This document shows positions 11,074-19,776 of a DNA stretch of 64,000 nucleotides, in pieces. Source of the DNA: Phenylobacterium sp. (GTDB lineage: Bacteria > Pseudomonadota > Alphaproteobacteria > Caulobacterales > Caulobacteraceae); contig NZ_SSMX01000036.1 in the NCBI RefSeq assembly GCF_004799515.1, forward strand, positions 1 to 64,000, read 5' to 3'. The position numbers were made by a program, and so were the translations under genes. Below the pieces are notes generated by a model that saw only the letters and a list, made by a program, of their open reading frames with translations, made no database searches and was not told the DNA's origin. Each line of letters begins with the position of its first letter. Positions within the stretch are counted from its first letter, which is position 1.

Positions 11074-11895
11074 CTAACCCAGCAACAGGTTGTCGATCAG
11101 ACGGGTCGAGCCCAGGCGGACCGCGAGGGACGCGATGGCCGGCCCATCCAGCCGATCCAGCTCCTGTAAGGTTTCAGCGTCCGCCACGCTCACATAGTCA
11201 GCCGTGAAGCCCGTCAGCGCCTCGCGCATGGCGTGGCGAAGCGTCTCCGCGTCCCGTTCGCCGGCGTCGAACCGCGCCTTGGCGGATGAGAGCGCGCGGT
11301 AGAGCACGGTGGCCTGGGCGCGCTGCTCAGGCGTCAGGTAGCTGTTGCGGCTCGAGAGCGCCAAGCCGTCGGATTCCCGCACCGTGGGCGCAACGACAAC
11401 CTGCACCGGCAGGTCCAGGTCGCGCACCATCTTGCGGATCACCACGCTTTGCTGGGCGTCCTTCTGCCCGAAGTAGGCCCGCGTCGGTTGGACGATGTTG
11501 AACAGCTTGGCGACCACGGTGGCGACGCCAGCGAAGTGGCCGGGGCGCACCGCGCCTTCCAACCCGTCAGTCACGCCGCGCACCTCGATCACGGTGTCGA
11601 ATCCCGCCGGGTACATCTCCGCAGGCTCCGGCGTGAACACCAGGTCGACGCCGGCGGCCTCCAGCAGGGACAGATCGCGCGGCAGGTCGCGGGGATAGCG
11701 GGCGAGGTCCTCGTTCGGCCCGAACTGGGTCGGGTTGACGAAGATGCTAGCCGCCACCGTCGGGTTCTCCGCCCGGGCGCGGGCCGCGAGGCTCAAGTGC
11801 CCTTCATGCAGATAGCCCATGGTGGGCACGAGGCCGAGTTCGCCGACGCCCGCACGCGCCGCGCGCATCTCGGCGATGGTCTTCAGGATTTTCAT
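11074..11895 (-). CDS. panC: Pantothenate synthetase
   Basis: PanC condenses D-pantoate and beta-alanine using ATP, the last step of vitamin B5 synthesis. The 273-residue protein shows the HIGH-like nucleotide motif in VPTMGYLHEGHLSL, FVNPTQFGPNEDLARYPR, the AYFGQKDAQQ motif, and RESDGLALSSRNSYL. Length and all motifs are normal. It follows panB by 18 bases on the same strand, forming a panBC operon. Confidence 0.97.
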   Translation of the reverse strand: MKILKTIAEMRAARAGVGELGLVPTMGYLHEGHLSLAARARAENPTVAASIFVNPTQFGPNEDLARYPRDLPRDLSLLEAAGVDLVFTPEPAEMYPAGFDTVIEVRGVTDGLEGAVRPGHFAGVATVVAKLFNIVQPTRAYFGQKDAQQSVVIRKMVRDLDLPVQVVVAPTVRESDGLALSSRNSYLTPEQRAQATVLYRALSSAKARFDAGERDAETLRHAMREALTGFTADYVSVADAETLQELDRLDGPAIASLAVRLGSTRLIDNLLLG

Positions 11896-11913
11896 GGGCT
11901 TGCCGTCAGGTCT

Positions 11914-12735
11914 TCAGGCGAGCGCCTTGGCCAGTTCCGCCTCGTCCATGCCGGCGCTCTGCGCGGCGGTCGGAAAGCGCTCGCCTTGCACGTCGGCGAC
12001 GTATTCGCGCAAGGCGTCCTCAATGGCGGCGCCGATCTCGGCGTAGCGCCTGGCGTGGCGCGGCGAGGTCTCGAACAGGCCGAGTAGGTCATGCCAGACC
12101 TGCACCTGGCCGTCGCAGCCGGCGCCGGCGCCGATGCCGATGGTCGGGATGGAAAGACGCTTGCTGATCTCGGCGGCGAGCGGAGCCGGAACCAGCTCCA
12201 GCACCAGGGCGAAGACCCCGGCGGCCTCAAGGGCTAGCGCGTCCTCGATCAGGCGTTTGGCGCAGGCGGCTTCCTTAGCCTGCACCCGGACGCCCAGGGT
12301 GTGCTGTGACTGAGGCGTGAAGCCGAGATGGCCCATCACGGGCACGCCGTGCTGGACCAGGTGCTCGACGATCGGCGCGACGTGGCGGCCGCCTTCCAAC
12401 TTAACCGCTTGGACCTGGGCCTCCTGCATCAGCCGACGCGCGGCGGCGACGGCCGACGGCTTGTCGGCATAGGTCAGGAACGGCAGGTCGGCGATCACCA
12501 GGGCCTTTTCGGAGCCCCGCACCACAGCGGCGGCATGGCGGACCATGTCGTCCACGGTGACCGGCAGGGTCGTCCCATGACCCTGCATCACCATGCCCAG
12601 AGAATCGCCCACCAGGACCAGCGGCACGCCGGCCCGGTCGGCGAGCCGGGCGGCGGCGTAGTCATAGGCGGTCAGCATGGCGATGCGCCGGCCGGCCGCC
12701 TTCATCTTCCGGATGTCGAGGAGGGTGGTCCGCAT
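11914..12735 (-). CDS. panB: 3-methyl-2-oxobutanoate hydroxymethyltransferase
   Basis: PanB makes ketopantoate from alpha-ketoisovalerate and methylene-tetrahydrofolate, the first committed step to pantothenate. The TIM-barrel protein (273 residues) shows [20 protein letters not shown], the metal-site motif [25 protein letters not shown] and [20 protein letters not shown]. It is the first gene of a panB-panC pair. The 90-base region beyond its start, up to the efp stop, has no gene. Confidence 0.97.
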   Translation of the reverse strand: MRTTLLDIRKMKAAGRRIAMLTAYDYAAARLADRAGVPLVLVGDSLGMVMQGHGTTLPVTVDDMVRHAAAVVRGSEKALVIADLPFLTYADKPSAVAAARRLMQEAQVQAVKLEGGRHVAPIVEHLVQHGVPVMGHLGFTPQSQHTLGVRVQAKEAACAKRLIEDALALEAAGVFALVLELVPAPLAAEISKRLSIPTIGIGAGAGCDGQVQVWHDLLGLFETSPRHARRYAEIGAAIEDALREYVADVQGERFPTAAQSAGMDEAELAKALA

Positions 12736-12825
12736 GGGGTTACTCCAACTCTAGAGACCTAGATGGGGCCGCGCGCGGCCATGAACCAGACGCCCCCCAA
12801 GATGCCTATAGATGGCGCCCGCCGG

Positions 12826-13392
12826 TCAGTCCTTGGCGCGCTCCTGGTAGGAGCCGTCCTCGGTCAGCACCACGATCCGCGTTCCGGTGGCGATGTAGGG
12901 CGGCACCATGGTGCGCAGGCCGTTGGAGAGGATCGCGGGCTTGTAGGATGACGAAGCTGTCTGGTTCTTCACCGCCGGCTCGGTCTCGACCACCTCGAAG
13001 GTGGCCAGGCGCGGCAGCTCGATGGCGATCGGCACGCCCTCGTGGGTCGACAGGGTGACGGTCATGCCGTCCTGCAGATAGGGCGCGGCGTCGCCGATCA
13101 CATCCTGCGGGGCGGCGACCTGATCGTAGCTTTCCGGGTTCATGAAGTGGAAGCCGTCGCCGTCTTGGTACAGGAAGGTGTAGTTGCGGTCGTCGACGAT
13201 GGCGCGCTCGACCTGCTCGGTGGTGCGGTAGCGCTCGGAGATCTTCACCCCGTCGCTGATGCGCCGCATGTTGAGCTGGGTCACCGGCGTGCCCTTGCCA
13301 GGATGGATGTTCTCGGCGCTGAGCACGACGTAGAGCTTGCCTTCCAGGTCGACGACGGAACCCTTGCGCAGCGAGCTGGCGATCACTTTCAA
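12826..13392 (-). CDS. efp: Elongation factor P
   Basis: EF-P binds stalled ribosomes and speeds peptide bonds at polyproline motifs. The 188-residue protein has an N-terminal KOW-like domain with the modified-lysine loop [13 protein letters not shown] (Lys33) and two OB domains ending in [17 protein letters not shown]. Lysine at the loop tip is the form that EpmA/EpmB beta-lysylate, and both enzymes are encoded within 3.6 kb. The start is TTG at 13392 (TTG AAA GTG), preceded by GAGGAAG. It is transcribed divergently from epmA. Confidence 0.96.
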   Translation of the reverse strand: MKVIASSLRKGSVVDLEGKLYVVLSAENIHPGKGTPVTQLNMRRISDGVKISERYRTTEQVERAIVDDRNYTFLYQDGDGFHFMNPESYDQVAAPQDVIGDAAPYLQDGMTVTLSTHEGVPIAIELPRLATFEVVETEPAVKNQTASSSYKPAILSNGLRTMVPPYIATGTRIVVLTEDGSYQERAKD

Positions 13393-13526
13393 AACGGTCT
13401 TCCTCGATGACGGCGGCGGCGATCTGAGGGTCGCGCGAATTCCGCTGATGAATTTCTTGACGCGCCCCTATAGCGATTGGCGGCGAAATCTCCACCCCCC
13501 TCGCAGCCGCAGCACGGGGCGCAGCC

Positions 13527-14579
13527 TTGTCCGAACCGATCCCATCGCCCTGGTGGACGCCTGAGCGCCACGCCGACAAGCGTCCTTTCCTGGTTGTCCG
13601 CAACCGGATCACGGCGGCGGTGCGTGGATGGTTCGGCGCGCGGGATTTCATCGAGGTGGAGACGCCGGGCCTGCAGGTCTCGCCCGGCAACGAGGCGCAC
13701 CTGCACGCCTTCGCGACCGAGGCGGTGGGGATCGCGGGCGAACGGTCGACGCTCTACCTGCGCACCTCGCCGGAGTTCGCCGCCAAGAAGCTGCTGGCGG
13801 CGGGCGAGGCCAGGACCTTCGAGCTGGCGCGGGTCTGGCGCAACCGCGAACGCGGGCCGCTGCACCACCCGGAGTTCACGCTGCTGGAATGGTACCGGGC
13901 GGGCGAGGCCTATGAGGTGCTGATGGCCGATTGCGCCGGCCTGCTGGCGCTGGCGGCGGAGACGGCGGGCGCGAAGCAATTCAGCTTCCGCGGCCAGACG
14001 GCCGATCCCTTCGCTGAACCGGAGCGCCTGACCCTGGCCGAGGCCTTTGATCGGTTCGCCGGTATCGACCTCCTGGCGACCGTGCAGGCGGATCGGGCGA
14101 CGGACCGCGACGCCCTGGCGGCCGATGCGCGCGCACGCGATGTCCGTGTGGCGTCCGACGACACCTGGGCGGACATCTTCAGCCGGGTGCTGGTGGAGAA
14201 GGTCGAGCCGCACCTGGGACGCGGGCGCGCCACCATCCTCTGCGAATATCCGGTCAGCGAAGCGGCCCTGGCGCGGCCCAAGGCGGCCGATCCGCGGGTG
14301 GCGGAGCGCTTCGAGCTCTATGCCTGTGGGGTCGAGCTGGCCAACTGCTTCGGCGAGCTCACCGACCCGGCCGAACAGCGGCGGCGTTTCGAGGCGGAGA
14401 TGGCGGAGAAGGCCCGGGTCTACGGCGAGCGCTATCCCATCGACGAGGATTTCCTGGCGGCGCTGGCGATCATGACTGAAGCCAGCGGCGGCGCGCTGGG
14501 TTTCGACCGTCTCGTGATGCTGGCGACGGGGGCGAGCCGCATCGAGCAGGTGCTCTGGGCGCCGGTGGCGGAGACCTAG
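13527..14579 (+). CDS. epmA: EF-P lysyltransferase EpmA (GenX/PoxA)
   Basis: EpmA is a paralogue of class II lysyl-tRNA synthetase without the anticodon domain. It activates (R)-beta-lysine and attaches it to the EF-P loop lysine. The 350-residue protein has class II motif 2 in RVWRNRERGPLHHPEFTLLE and motif 3 in GALGFDRLVMLATG, and no N-terminal OB domain, which separates it from LysS. The start is probably TTG 13527. It is divergent from its substrate gene efp and overlaps the 3' end of the convergent MFS gene by 4 bases. The length is slightly above the E. coli enzyme. Confidence 0.93.
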   Translation: MSEPIPSPWWTPERHADKRPFLVVRNRITAAVRGWFGARDFIEVETPGLQVSPGNEAHLHAFATEAVGIAGERSTLYLRTSPEFAAKKLLAAGEARTFELARVWRNRERGPLHHPEFTLLEWYRAGEAYEVLMADCAGLLALAAETAGAKQFSFRGQTADPFAEPERLTLAEAFDRFAGIDLLATVQADRATDRDALAADARARDVRVASDDTWADIFSRVLVEKVEPHLGRGRATILCEYPVSEAALARPKAADPRVAERFELYACGVELANCFGELTDPAEQRRRFEAEMAEKARVYGERYPIDEDFLAALAIMTEASGGALGFDRLVMLATGASRIEQVLWAPVAET

Positions 14580-15835
14580 GCCGCGGCCGGCGCGGCTTGC
14601 AGGTTGACGGCCGCGCCGGGCTTCCAGAGCCAGGCGATGGCGACATAGACCACGACGGAGGCGACCCCGAAGGCCGCCTCGGTCAGCAGCATGCCGCTGG
14701 AGCCGTGCTTGGGCTGCACGCCGCCGAGGATGGCCACCATGACCACCACGGGCAGGTTGGAGATGCTGCTCAGCACCGCCGCCACAGTGGCTGCCGCCTT
14801 GGCGCCCAACTGCTCGAAGATGACGGCGGCGACGGCGGCCCAGGACAGGCCCAGCAGGACGGCGTTCAACACTACGAACACCGCGAAGAACGACGGCGTG
14901 TGCGGGCCGAAGGCCATGGCCGCCTCGCCCAGGGCGCAGGCCAGGGCCGACAGGATGTAGACCGTGCGCCTGGGAAAGAGATCGCAGAGGTAGCCGCCGA
15001 GGACGCAGCCCGGCAGGTTGGCGATCCCGGTCACCGCCCCCAGCACCAGGGCCACCAAGTCGGCGGAGGCGTGCCAGTCGCCCGCGACGGTGGACAAGAG
15101 CTGGCCAGCCGCGCCCAGGGAGGCGGGCAGGACATTGGCGAGGATCGCCAGGACGCCGCCGCGGGTCTTCGCCAGGTCCCACAGCGCCTCCAGCACGTTC
15201 AACAGGCGGCGGCTGACCGCGAGCCCGGCCAGGCGGGGCGGCACGCGCAGCCAGAAGATCGGCAGGCAGCAGGCCGCCGACAGGCCCGCCAGCGCCAGCG
15301 CGGCGGTGAGCTGGCCGCCCGCATGCTCCGCCAGCCACAGGCCAAGGCCGCCGCCCAGGCCCACGCCGCCAAGCTGGCCGCACTGCATCCAGCCGGCGAC
15401 GGCGCCGCGCCGTTCGTTGGGGGTGGTCAGCGCCATGGCCGCGGTGACGGCGGAGCCTCCGGCGTTGATCGCGACGCCGAGCGCCGGGGCCAGACCGCTC
15501 AGGAGCGGCATGTCGGCCATGCTGAGCGGCGTCAGCGCCAGGGCCGCCATCGCTCCGATCGCCATCGCCTGGTTGATCAGGAACCAGCGAGGTGGCGACA
15601 GGCTGGTGTCCAGCACTGGGCCGATAGCGAATTTCCAGGTGGTCGGCAGGTTGTACAGCGCCACCAGGGCGGCGACGGCGGCGACGCTGACGCCGTGGTG
15701 GACCATCAGATAGCCCAGGGTGACGGTGACAAAGCCGTTGGCCAGGCCGACCGGCAGGTAGAGAACGAAATACCAGAACGGCGCGAGCCCGCGAGGGACG
15801 AAGCCGTCCGCGACCCTGTCCAAAGCGTCCGTCAT
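14576..15835 (-). CDS. MFS transporter, AmpG/PAT-like
   Basis: This major facilitator protein of 419 residues has about twelve hydrophobic helices. The early part (ALYNLPTTWKFAIGPVLD) recalls the AmpG/PAT group, which carries muropeptides or acyl-CoA. The start is ATG 15835. It lies between epmA (convergent, 4-base overlap) and epmB (divergent, about 100 bases apart), so it is embedded in the EF-P modification locus on the opposite strand. Whether that position is functional cannot be told from sequence. The substrate is unknown. Confidence 0.82.
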   Translation of the reverse strand: MTDALDRVADGFVPRGLAPFWYFVLYLPVGLANGFVTVTLGYLMVHHGVSVAAVAALVALYNLPTTWKFAIGPVLDTSLSPPRWFLINQAMAIGAMAALALTPLSMADMPLLSGLAPALGVAINAGGSAVTAAMALTTPNERRGAVAGWMQCGQLGGVGLGGGLGLWLAEHAGGQLTAALALAGLSAACCLPIFWLRVPPRLAGLAVSRRLLNVLEALWDLAKTRGGVLAILANVLPASLGAAGQLLSTVAGDWHASADLVALVLGAVTGIANLPGCVLGGYLCDLFPRRTVYILSALACALGEAAMAFGPHTPSFFAVFVVLNAVLLGLSWAAVAAVIFEQLGAKAAATVAAVLSSISNLPVVVMVAILGGVQPKHGSSGMLLTEAAFGVASVVVYVAIAWLWKPGAAVNLQAAPAAA

Positions 15836-15937
15836 GCCGATGCCCCCAATCCCGCGCCGGGAGCTATGCAGAATTCGGCTCCGCCCGAACCTGCACATTT
15901 TTGACCTGACGGGCGTGGCGGCCCATAAGCCCGCGGA

Positions 15938-16984
15938 ATGAGCGCCAGGACTCTCCGCAGCCCGAAACATCTCGCCAATGCGGGCCTGGTCCCAACCGAT
16001 GGTTTGCCGATGCTGGAGAAAATCGCGGCGCGGTACGCCGTCGCGATCACGCCGGCGATGGCCGAGTTGATCGAGGCGGCGGACGACCCGATCGGGCGGC
16101 AGTTCGTGCCGACCGAGGCGGAGCTCCAAATCCTGCCCGAAGAGTCCGCCGATCCCATCGGCGACCTGGCGCATTCGCTGGTGGAGGGGATCGTCCACCG
16201 CTATCCCGACCGCTGCCTCCTGAAGCTCAACCACGCCTGCGCGGTGTACTGCCGCTTCTGCTTCCGTCGCGAGATGGTCGGGCCGGACGGCCTGCGGCCG
16301 CTGTCGCCAGCGGCCCTCGACGCGGCGATGGACTATATCGCCGAGCGCCCGGCCATCTGGGAGGTGATCGTCACCGGCGGCGATCCCTTCATCCTGTCGC
16401 CGCGCCGCCTGCGCGAGGCGATGGCGCGGCTGGCGGCCATGCCGCACGTGAAGATCGTGCGCTTCCACACCCGCGTGCCGGCGGTGGCGCCGGAGATGAT
16501 CACCGGCGAGCTGGTCGCGGCCCTCCAGGCGTCCGGCAAGACCGCCTACGTCGCCCTGCACGCCAACCATGCCCGCGAGCTGACGCCGGCGGCGCGGGCG
16601 GCCTGCGCGCGGATCGTGGACGCCGGCCTGCCGATGCTGGGCCAGAGCGTGCTGTTGAAGGGCGTCAACGACGATCCCGAGACCCTGGCGGCCCTGTTCC
16701 GCGCCATGGTCGAGACCCGGATCAAGCCCTACTACCTGCATCACCCGGACCTGGCGCCCGGCACCGCCCACCTGCGGGTCGCGATCGAGGACGGCCAGGC
16801 GCTGATGCGGGCGATCCGCGGGACGGTGAGCGGGCTCTGCCAGCCGACCTACATCCTCGACATCCCCGGCGGCCATGGGAAGGTCCCGGTCGGCCCGGAC
16901 TATCTGGCGGACGGACGGGTGGAGGACCCGGCGGGCCGGCGCCACGCCTATCCGCCCAGCGACTGCGGCGGAGGCGGCTGCTGA
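15938..16984 (+). CDS. epmB: Radical SAM lysine 2,3-aminomutase family, EF-P beta-lysylation protein
   Basis: EpmB converts (S)-alpha-lysine to (R)-beta-lysine for EF-P modification. The 348-residue protein has the radical SAM cluster motif CAVYCRFC (Cys101, 105, 108), TGGDPF, and the PLP lysine in PGGHGKVPVGP (Lys near 315). The KamA-like fold and the nearby efp and epmA favour EpmB over a free-lysine aminomutase. The C-terminus ends SDCGGGGC; this cysteine pair might bind metal. The stop overlaps the next start (TGATG), coupling it to the pseudouridine synthase. Confidence 0.9.
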   Translation: MSARTLRSPKHLANAGLVPTDGLPMLEKIAARYAVAITPAMAELIEAADDPIGRQFVPTEAELQILPEESADPIGDLAHSLVEGIVHRYPDRCLLKLNHACAVYCRFCFRREMVGPDGLRPLSPAALDAAMDYIAERPAIWEVIVTGGDPFILSPRRLREAMARLAAMPHVKIVRFHTRVPAVAPEMITGELVAALQASGKTAYVALHANHARELTPAARAACARIVDAGLPMLGQSVLLKGVNDDPETLAALFRAMVETRIKPYYLHHPDLAPGTAHLRVAIEDGQALMRAIRGTVSGLCQPTYILDIPGGHGKVPVGPDYLADGRVEDPAGRRHAYPPSDCGGGGC

Positions 16985-17739
16985 TGGCCTGGACGGGACG
17001 CTACGACGAGGCCGAGCCACAGCGGGTCAACAAGTGGCTGGGTCAGAGCGGCGTCTGCTCGCGCCGCGAGGCCGAGAGCTTCATCGAGCGCGGCCTGGTG
17101 ACCATCGACGGCGAGGTGGTGCGCGACTCAGGCCGCAAGATCCTGCCCGGCCAGACGCTCACCCTCTCGGACGGCGAAGGCGCGGCCCCGCCGCTGAGCG
17201 CCATGCTGCACAAGCCCATGGGGATCGTTTCCGCCCAGCCGGAGCCCGGTCAGACGCCGGCCGCGCGTCTCTTGACCCTGGCGGCCCTGGTGGGCGAGAG
17301 CCCGTCCATCCCGGATCGCGATGCGCGCCTTGCGCCGCTGGGACGCCTCGACATGGACAGCCGCGGTCTCCTGCTGCTCTCCGAGGACGGCGTCCTGGCC
17401 AAGGCGGTGATCGGCCCCGACTCCGATCTGGAGAAGGAATATCTGGTGACGGTCACCGGTCGGATCACGCCGGAGAAGATCGCCCGCCTCCGCCACGGCC
17501 TGACGATGGACGGCCGCCAGCTCAAGCCCGCCAAGGTCAACGTGGTCCAGGGCCAGGAGCTGCGCTTCATCCTGAAGGAGGGCCGCAACCGCCAGATCCG
17601 CCGGATGTGCGAGCTGGTGGGCCTGCACGTCATGGACCTGGTGCGCATCCGCATCGGCTCGCTGACGCTGGGCGACCTGCCGGAAGGCAAGTGGCGGGTG
17701 CTGGGCGACGCTGAGCGCGCGGCCCTGATCGCCGGCTAA
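16984..17739 (+). CDS. RluF/RsuA-family pseudouridine synthase
   Basis: This enzyme isomerises a specific uridine in rRNA or tRNA. The 251 residues comprise an N-terminal S4 domain (RVNKWLGQSGVCSRREAESF) and a catalytic domain with the GRLDMDSRGLLLL motif (catalytic Asp), LEKEYLVTVTG and EGRNRQIRRMCELVG. The EKEYLVTV segment resembles E. coli RluF more than RsuA or RluB. It is translationally coupled to epmB by TGATG. The stop overlaps the convergent kinase stop by 4 bases. The exact target base cannot be told from sequence. Confidence 0.88.
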   Translation: MAWTGRYDEAEPQRVNKWLGQSGVCSRREAESFIERGLVTIDGEVVRDSGRKILPGQTLTLSDGEGAAPPLSAMLHKPMGIVSAQPEPGQTPAARLLTLAALVGESPSIPDRDARLAPLGRLDMDSRGLLLLSEDGVLAKAVIGPDSDLEKEYLVTVTGRITPEKIARLRHGLTMDGRQLKPAKVNVVQGQELRFILKEGRNRQIRRMCELVGLHVMDLVRIRIGSLTLGDLPEGKWRVLGDAERAALIAG

Positions 17740-19055
17740 GCCGCGGGCAGGGTCAGTCGGAAGAGCGCGCCGCCCGCACTCCGCGCCTGGTGCTCCAGCC
17801 GCCCGCCGTGGCCGAGCGCGATCTGTCGCGCCAGCGCCAGGCCGATCCCCGAGCCGCCTGGCTTGGTGGTGAAGAAGGGCACGAAGACGCCTTCGGGATC
17901 GGCGGTCGGCAGGCCGGGACCATTGTCGGCGACGCTGAGGGCGATCTGCTCCTCCTCCAGCGTCAGGGTCAGGCGAACCTGGGCGCCGGGCTGGCCGCGC
18001 ACCGCATCGATGGCGTTCTTCACCAGGTTGATCGCCGCCTGCTCCAGAAGGTCGGGGTCGGCCTCAAGGGTGAGCCAGGCGGGCTGCACGGCGCTGGACC
18101 AGGCGATGGGATCGGCGCCGATCATCGCCCCGGCCAACCGGTCCAGGTCGCGCAGCAGGTCCGCGCCGGTGATCCGCGCCTTGACCACCAGGGGCGTGTC
18201 GGTGAGCTGGCGGTAGCGCTCGACGAAGGTCATCAGGCCGTGGCCGCGCCGGGAGATCACCTCGGCGGCGTCGATGACGTCCGCGCGCGGGGCGGCCGGG
18301 TCGGCGAGCTTCGCAGCGATGCTTTCCGAGAGTGAGCAGATCGGCGTCAGCGAGTTCATCATCTCGTGGGCGAGCACCCGGACGAGGTCCTGCCAGGCCT
18401 TGAGCTCCACGGCGTCCAGGTCGCCGGCCACGCTCTGCAGGGCGATCAGCCGCCGCGCGCCGCCAGCGGCGGTGAAGCCGGAGACCGTGGCCAGCATCAC
18501 CCGCTTGTCCGCCAGGCGCATGATCTCCCGCGCGCCAACGGGCAGGGCCAAAAGCCGCTGGGCGGTGTCGGGATCGAGCATCGGGATGGCCGAGATGGGA
18601 CCGACGCCGGCGCGCAAGCTGGTGCGCGCGGCGCGGTTGGCGGCGGCGACCACGCCCTTGTCGTCGACCACCAGCAGGGCTGCGCTGACGGTGTCGGCCA
18701 GGGCTTCCAGGAAGTCGGTGCGTTGTTGGCGCTCGGCTCGGATGTGCGCCAACCGGTCGAGCGCCACGCCGATCGCCTCGCCCAGCGCCCTTAAGCCCAC
18801 CGGCGTCGTCGGCCGCTCATAGCCCTCGGCGGTGAGGCCTTCCACGAACTGGGCCAGCGTCCGGTCGGCGGCGAAGACGGACCGCATCAGGTCGAGTAGG
18901 ACCAACCCCAGGACGCCGCCCGCCACCGCCGCCGAGGCCCAGAGGTGACGTTCCAGCGCCGCCAGGATCGCGAAGGCCAGGACGCTGATCGCCGCCGCGC
19001 GCAGGGCCGCGCCCAGGGCGAAGCCAGCCGCGCCGGAGAAGAGCCTAGAGGCCAT
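17736..19055 (-). CDS. Membrane sensor histidine kinase, NtrY-type
   Basis: This two-component sensor has 439 residues from ATG 19055. Two N-terminal membrane helices (about residues 8-55) are followed by a PAS-like segment (LLVVDDKGVVAAANRAARTS) and an HisKA/HATPase core: VLAHEMMNSLTPI (His230), NLVKNAIDAV (N box), DNGPGLP and FTTKPGGSGIGLALARQI (G boxes). The start lies 11 bases inside the 3' end of the regulator gene, so they are translated together. A short periplasmic loop suggests sensing in or near the membrane. The pair is divergent from a MacAB-like exporter, its probable target. Confidence 0.9.
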   Translation of the reverse strand: MASRLFSGAAGFALGAALRAAAISVLAFAILAALERHLWASAAVAGGVLGLVLLDLMRSVFAADRTLAQFVEGLTAEGYERPTTPVGLRALGEAIGVALDRLAHIRAERQQRTDFLEALADTVSAALLVVDDKGVVAAANRAARTSLRAGVGPISAIPMLDPDTAQRLLALPVGAREIMRLADKRVMLATVSGFTAAGGARRLIALQSVAGDLDAVELKAWQDLVRVLAHEMMNSLTPICSLSESIAAKLADPAAPRADVIDAAEVISRRGHGLMTFVERYRQLTDTPLVVKARITGADLLRDLDRLAGAMIGADPIAWSSAVQPAWLTLEADPDLLEQAAINLVKNAIDAVRGQPGAQVRLTLTLEEEQIALSVADNGPGLPTADPEGVFVPFFTTKPGGSGIGLALARQIALGHGGRLEHQARSAGGALFRLTLPAA

Positions 19056-19581
19056 GCCGCTCCATTCGCCGATAGAGCGCCGGGCGGGTGAGGCCGAGCG
19101 CCGCCGCCGCATGGCTGACGTTGCCCTCATAGAGCTTCAGCGCGCGGGCGATGGCGCGCTTCTCCAGCTCGTCGAGATTCAGCGCCTTGCCGGAGGCCCG
19201 CCGCTCGGCGGTCAGCGCCATGGCGGCGCCCAGCGCCTGGACCAGGGGCTCGTTGCGCCAGGGCTTGAGCACGAAATCCACCGCGCCCCGTTTCAGGGCC
19301 TGCACCGCCAGGACCACCCCGCCATAGGTGGTCATCAACACCACCGACAGCGCCGGATCCGCCGCCTGCAGCCGGTCGAGGGTGTCGAGCCCCGCGGCGC
19401 CATCGCGGTCGCCGGCGACGAAGTTCATGTCCAGCAGGATGGCGTCGTAGAGGTCGGCCTTCTCCGCCAGGCCCTCGGGGCCCAGGGCGGTGTCCACGCG
19501 GTCCGCGGCGCGCGCCAGGGCCGTGGCGGCGGCCTTCAGCACGTCCGGGTCGTCGTCGACGATGAGCAGGGCGCTCGGCAT
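19045..19581 (-). CDS. Response regulator, REC + Fis-type HTH without AAA+ domain
   Basis: This 178-residue regulator has a receiver domain (LLIVDDDPDV acidic pair, phospho-acceptor Asp51 in AILLDMNF, switch Thr in LMTTYGG, LKPW lysine) joined directly to a C-terminal Fis-like helix-turn-helix (NVSHAAAALGLTRPALYRRM). The sigma-54 activation ATPase module is absent, as in the PrrA/ActR group, so it should act as an ordinary DNA-binding activator or repressor. It is first in its operon with the kinase. A 26-bp palindrome in the divergent promoter region is a probable binding site. Confidence 0.9.
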   Translation of the reverse strand: MPSALLIVDDDPDVLKAAATALARAADRVDTALGPEGLAEKADLYDAILLDMNFVAGDRDGAAGLDTLDRLQAADPALSVVLMTTYGGVVLAVQALKRGAVDFVLKPWRNEPLVQALGAAMALTAERRASGKALNLDELEKRAIARALKLYEGNVSHAAAALGLTRPALYRRMERHGL

Positions 19582-19665
19582 GGACTGACTCTAGGGTCCC
19601 GGTCGCCCTGGGGCAAAGCCAGGCGCGTCAAGGCCTTAGGCATGGTGGTCGCGCGGCGGCCGCCG

Positions 19666-19691
19666 GCCGCTGTCCATTTCCGGACAGCGGC
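19666..19691. promoter_or_regulatory. Palindromic operator candidate between regulator and exporter genes
   Basis: A perfect inverted repeat, GCCGCTGTCC and GGACAGCGGC separated by 6 bases, lies in the 195-base region between the response regulator (start 19581, minus) and the membrane fusion gene (start 19777, plus). Arm length and a centre-to-centre spacing of about one and a half helical turns suit a dimeric Fis-type HTH regulator. No T-run follows, so a terminator is unlikely. Confidence 0.65.
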
Positions 19692-19776
19692 GGCGGGCGG
19701 TGGGCTCGGAATTCCAGCCAACACCTTGATCTGGCGTCGTTTCGTTCCAGGGCGCCGCGGGGCGACACTCTGGGTC

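Noticed and set aside
13389-15383. 664-residue minus-strand frame covering epmA
   Set aside because: It runs across efp, epmA and MFS boundaries with a composition typical of antisense frames; real genes explain the whole span.
19054-19776. Upstream extension of the membrane-fusion frame
   Set aside because: The frame is open but lies antisense to the response regulator and across its promoter; the anchor helix begins after ATG 19777.
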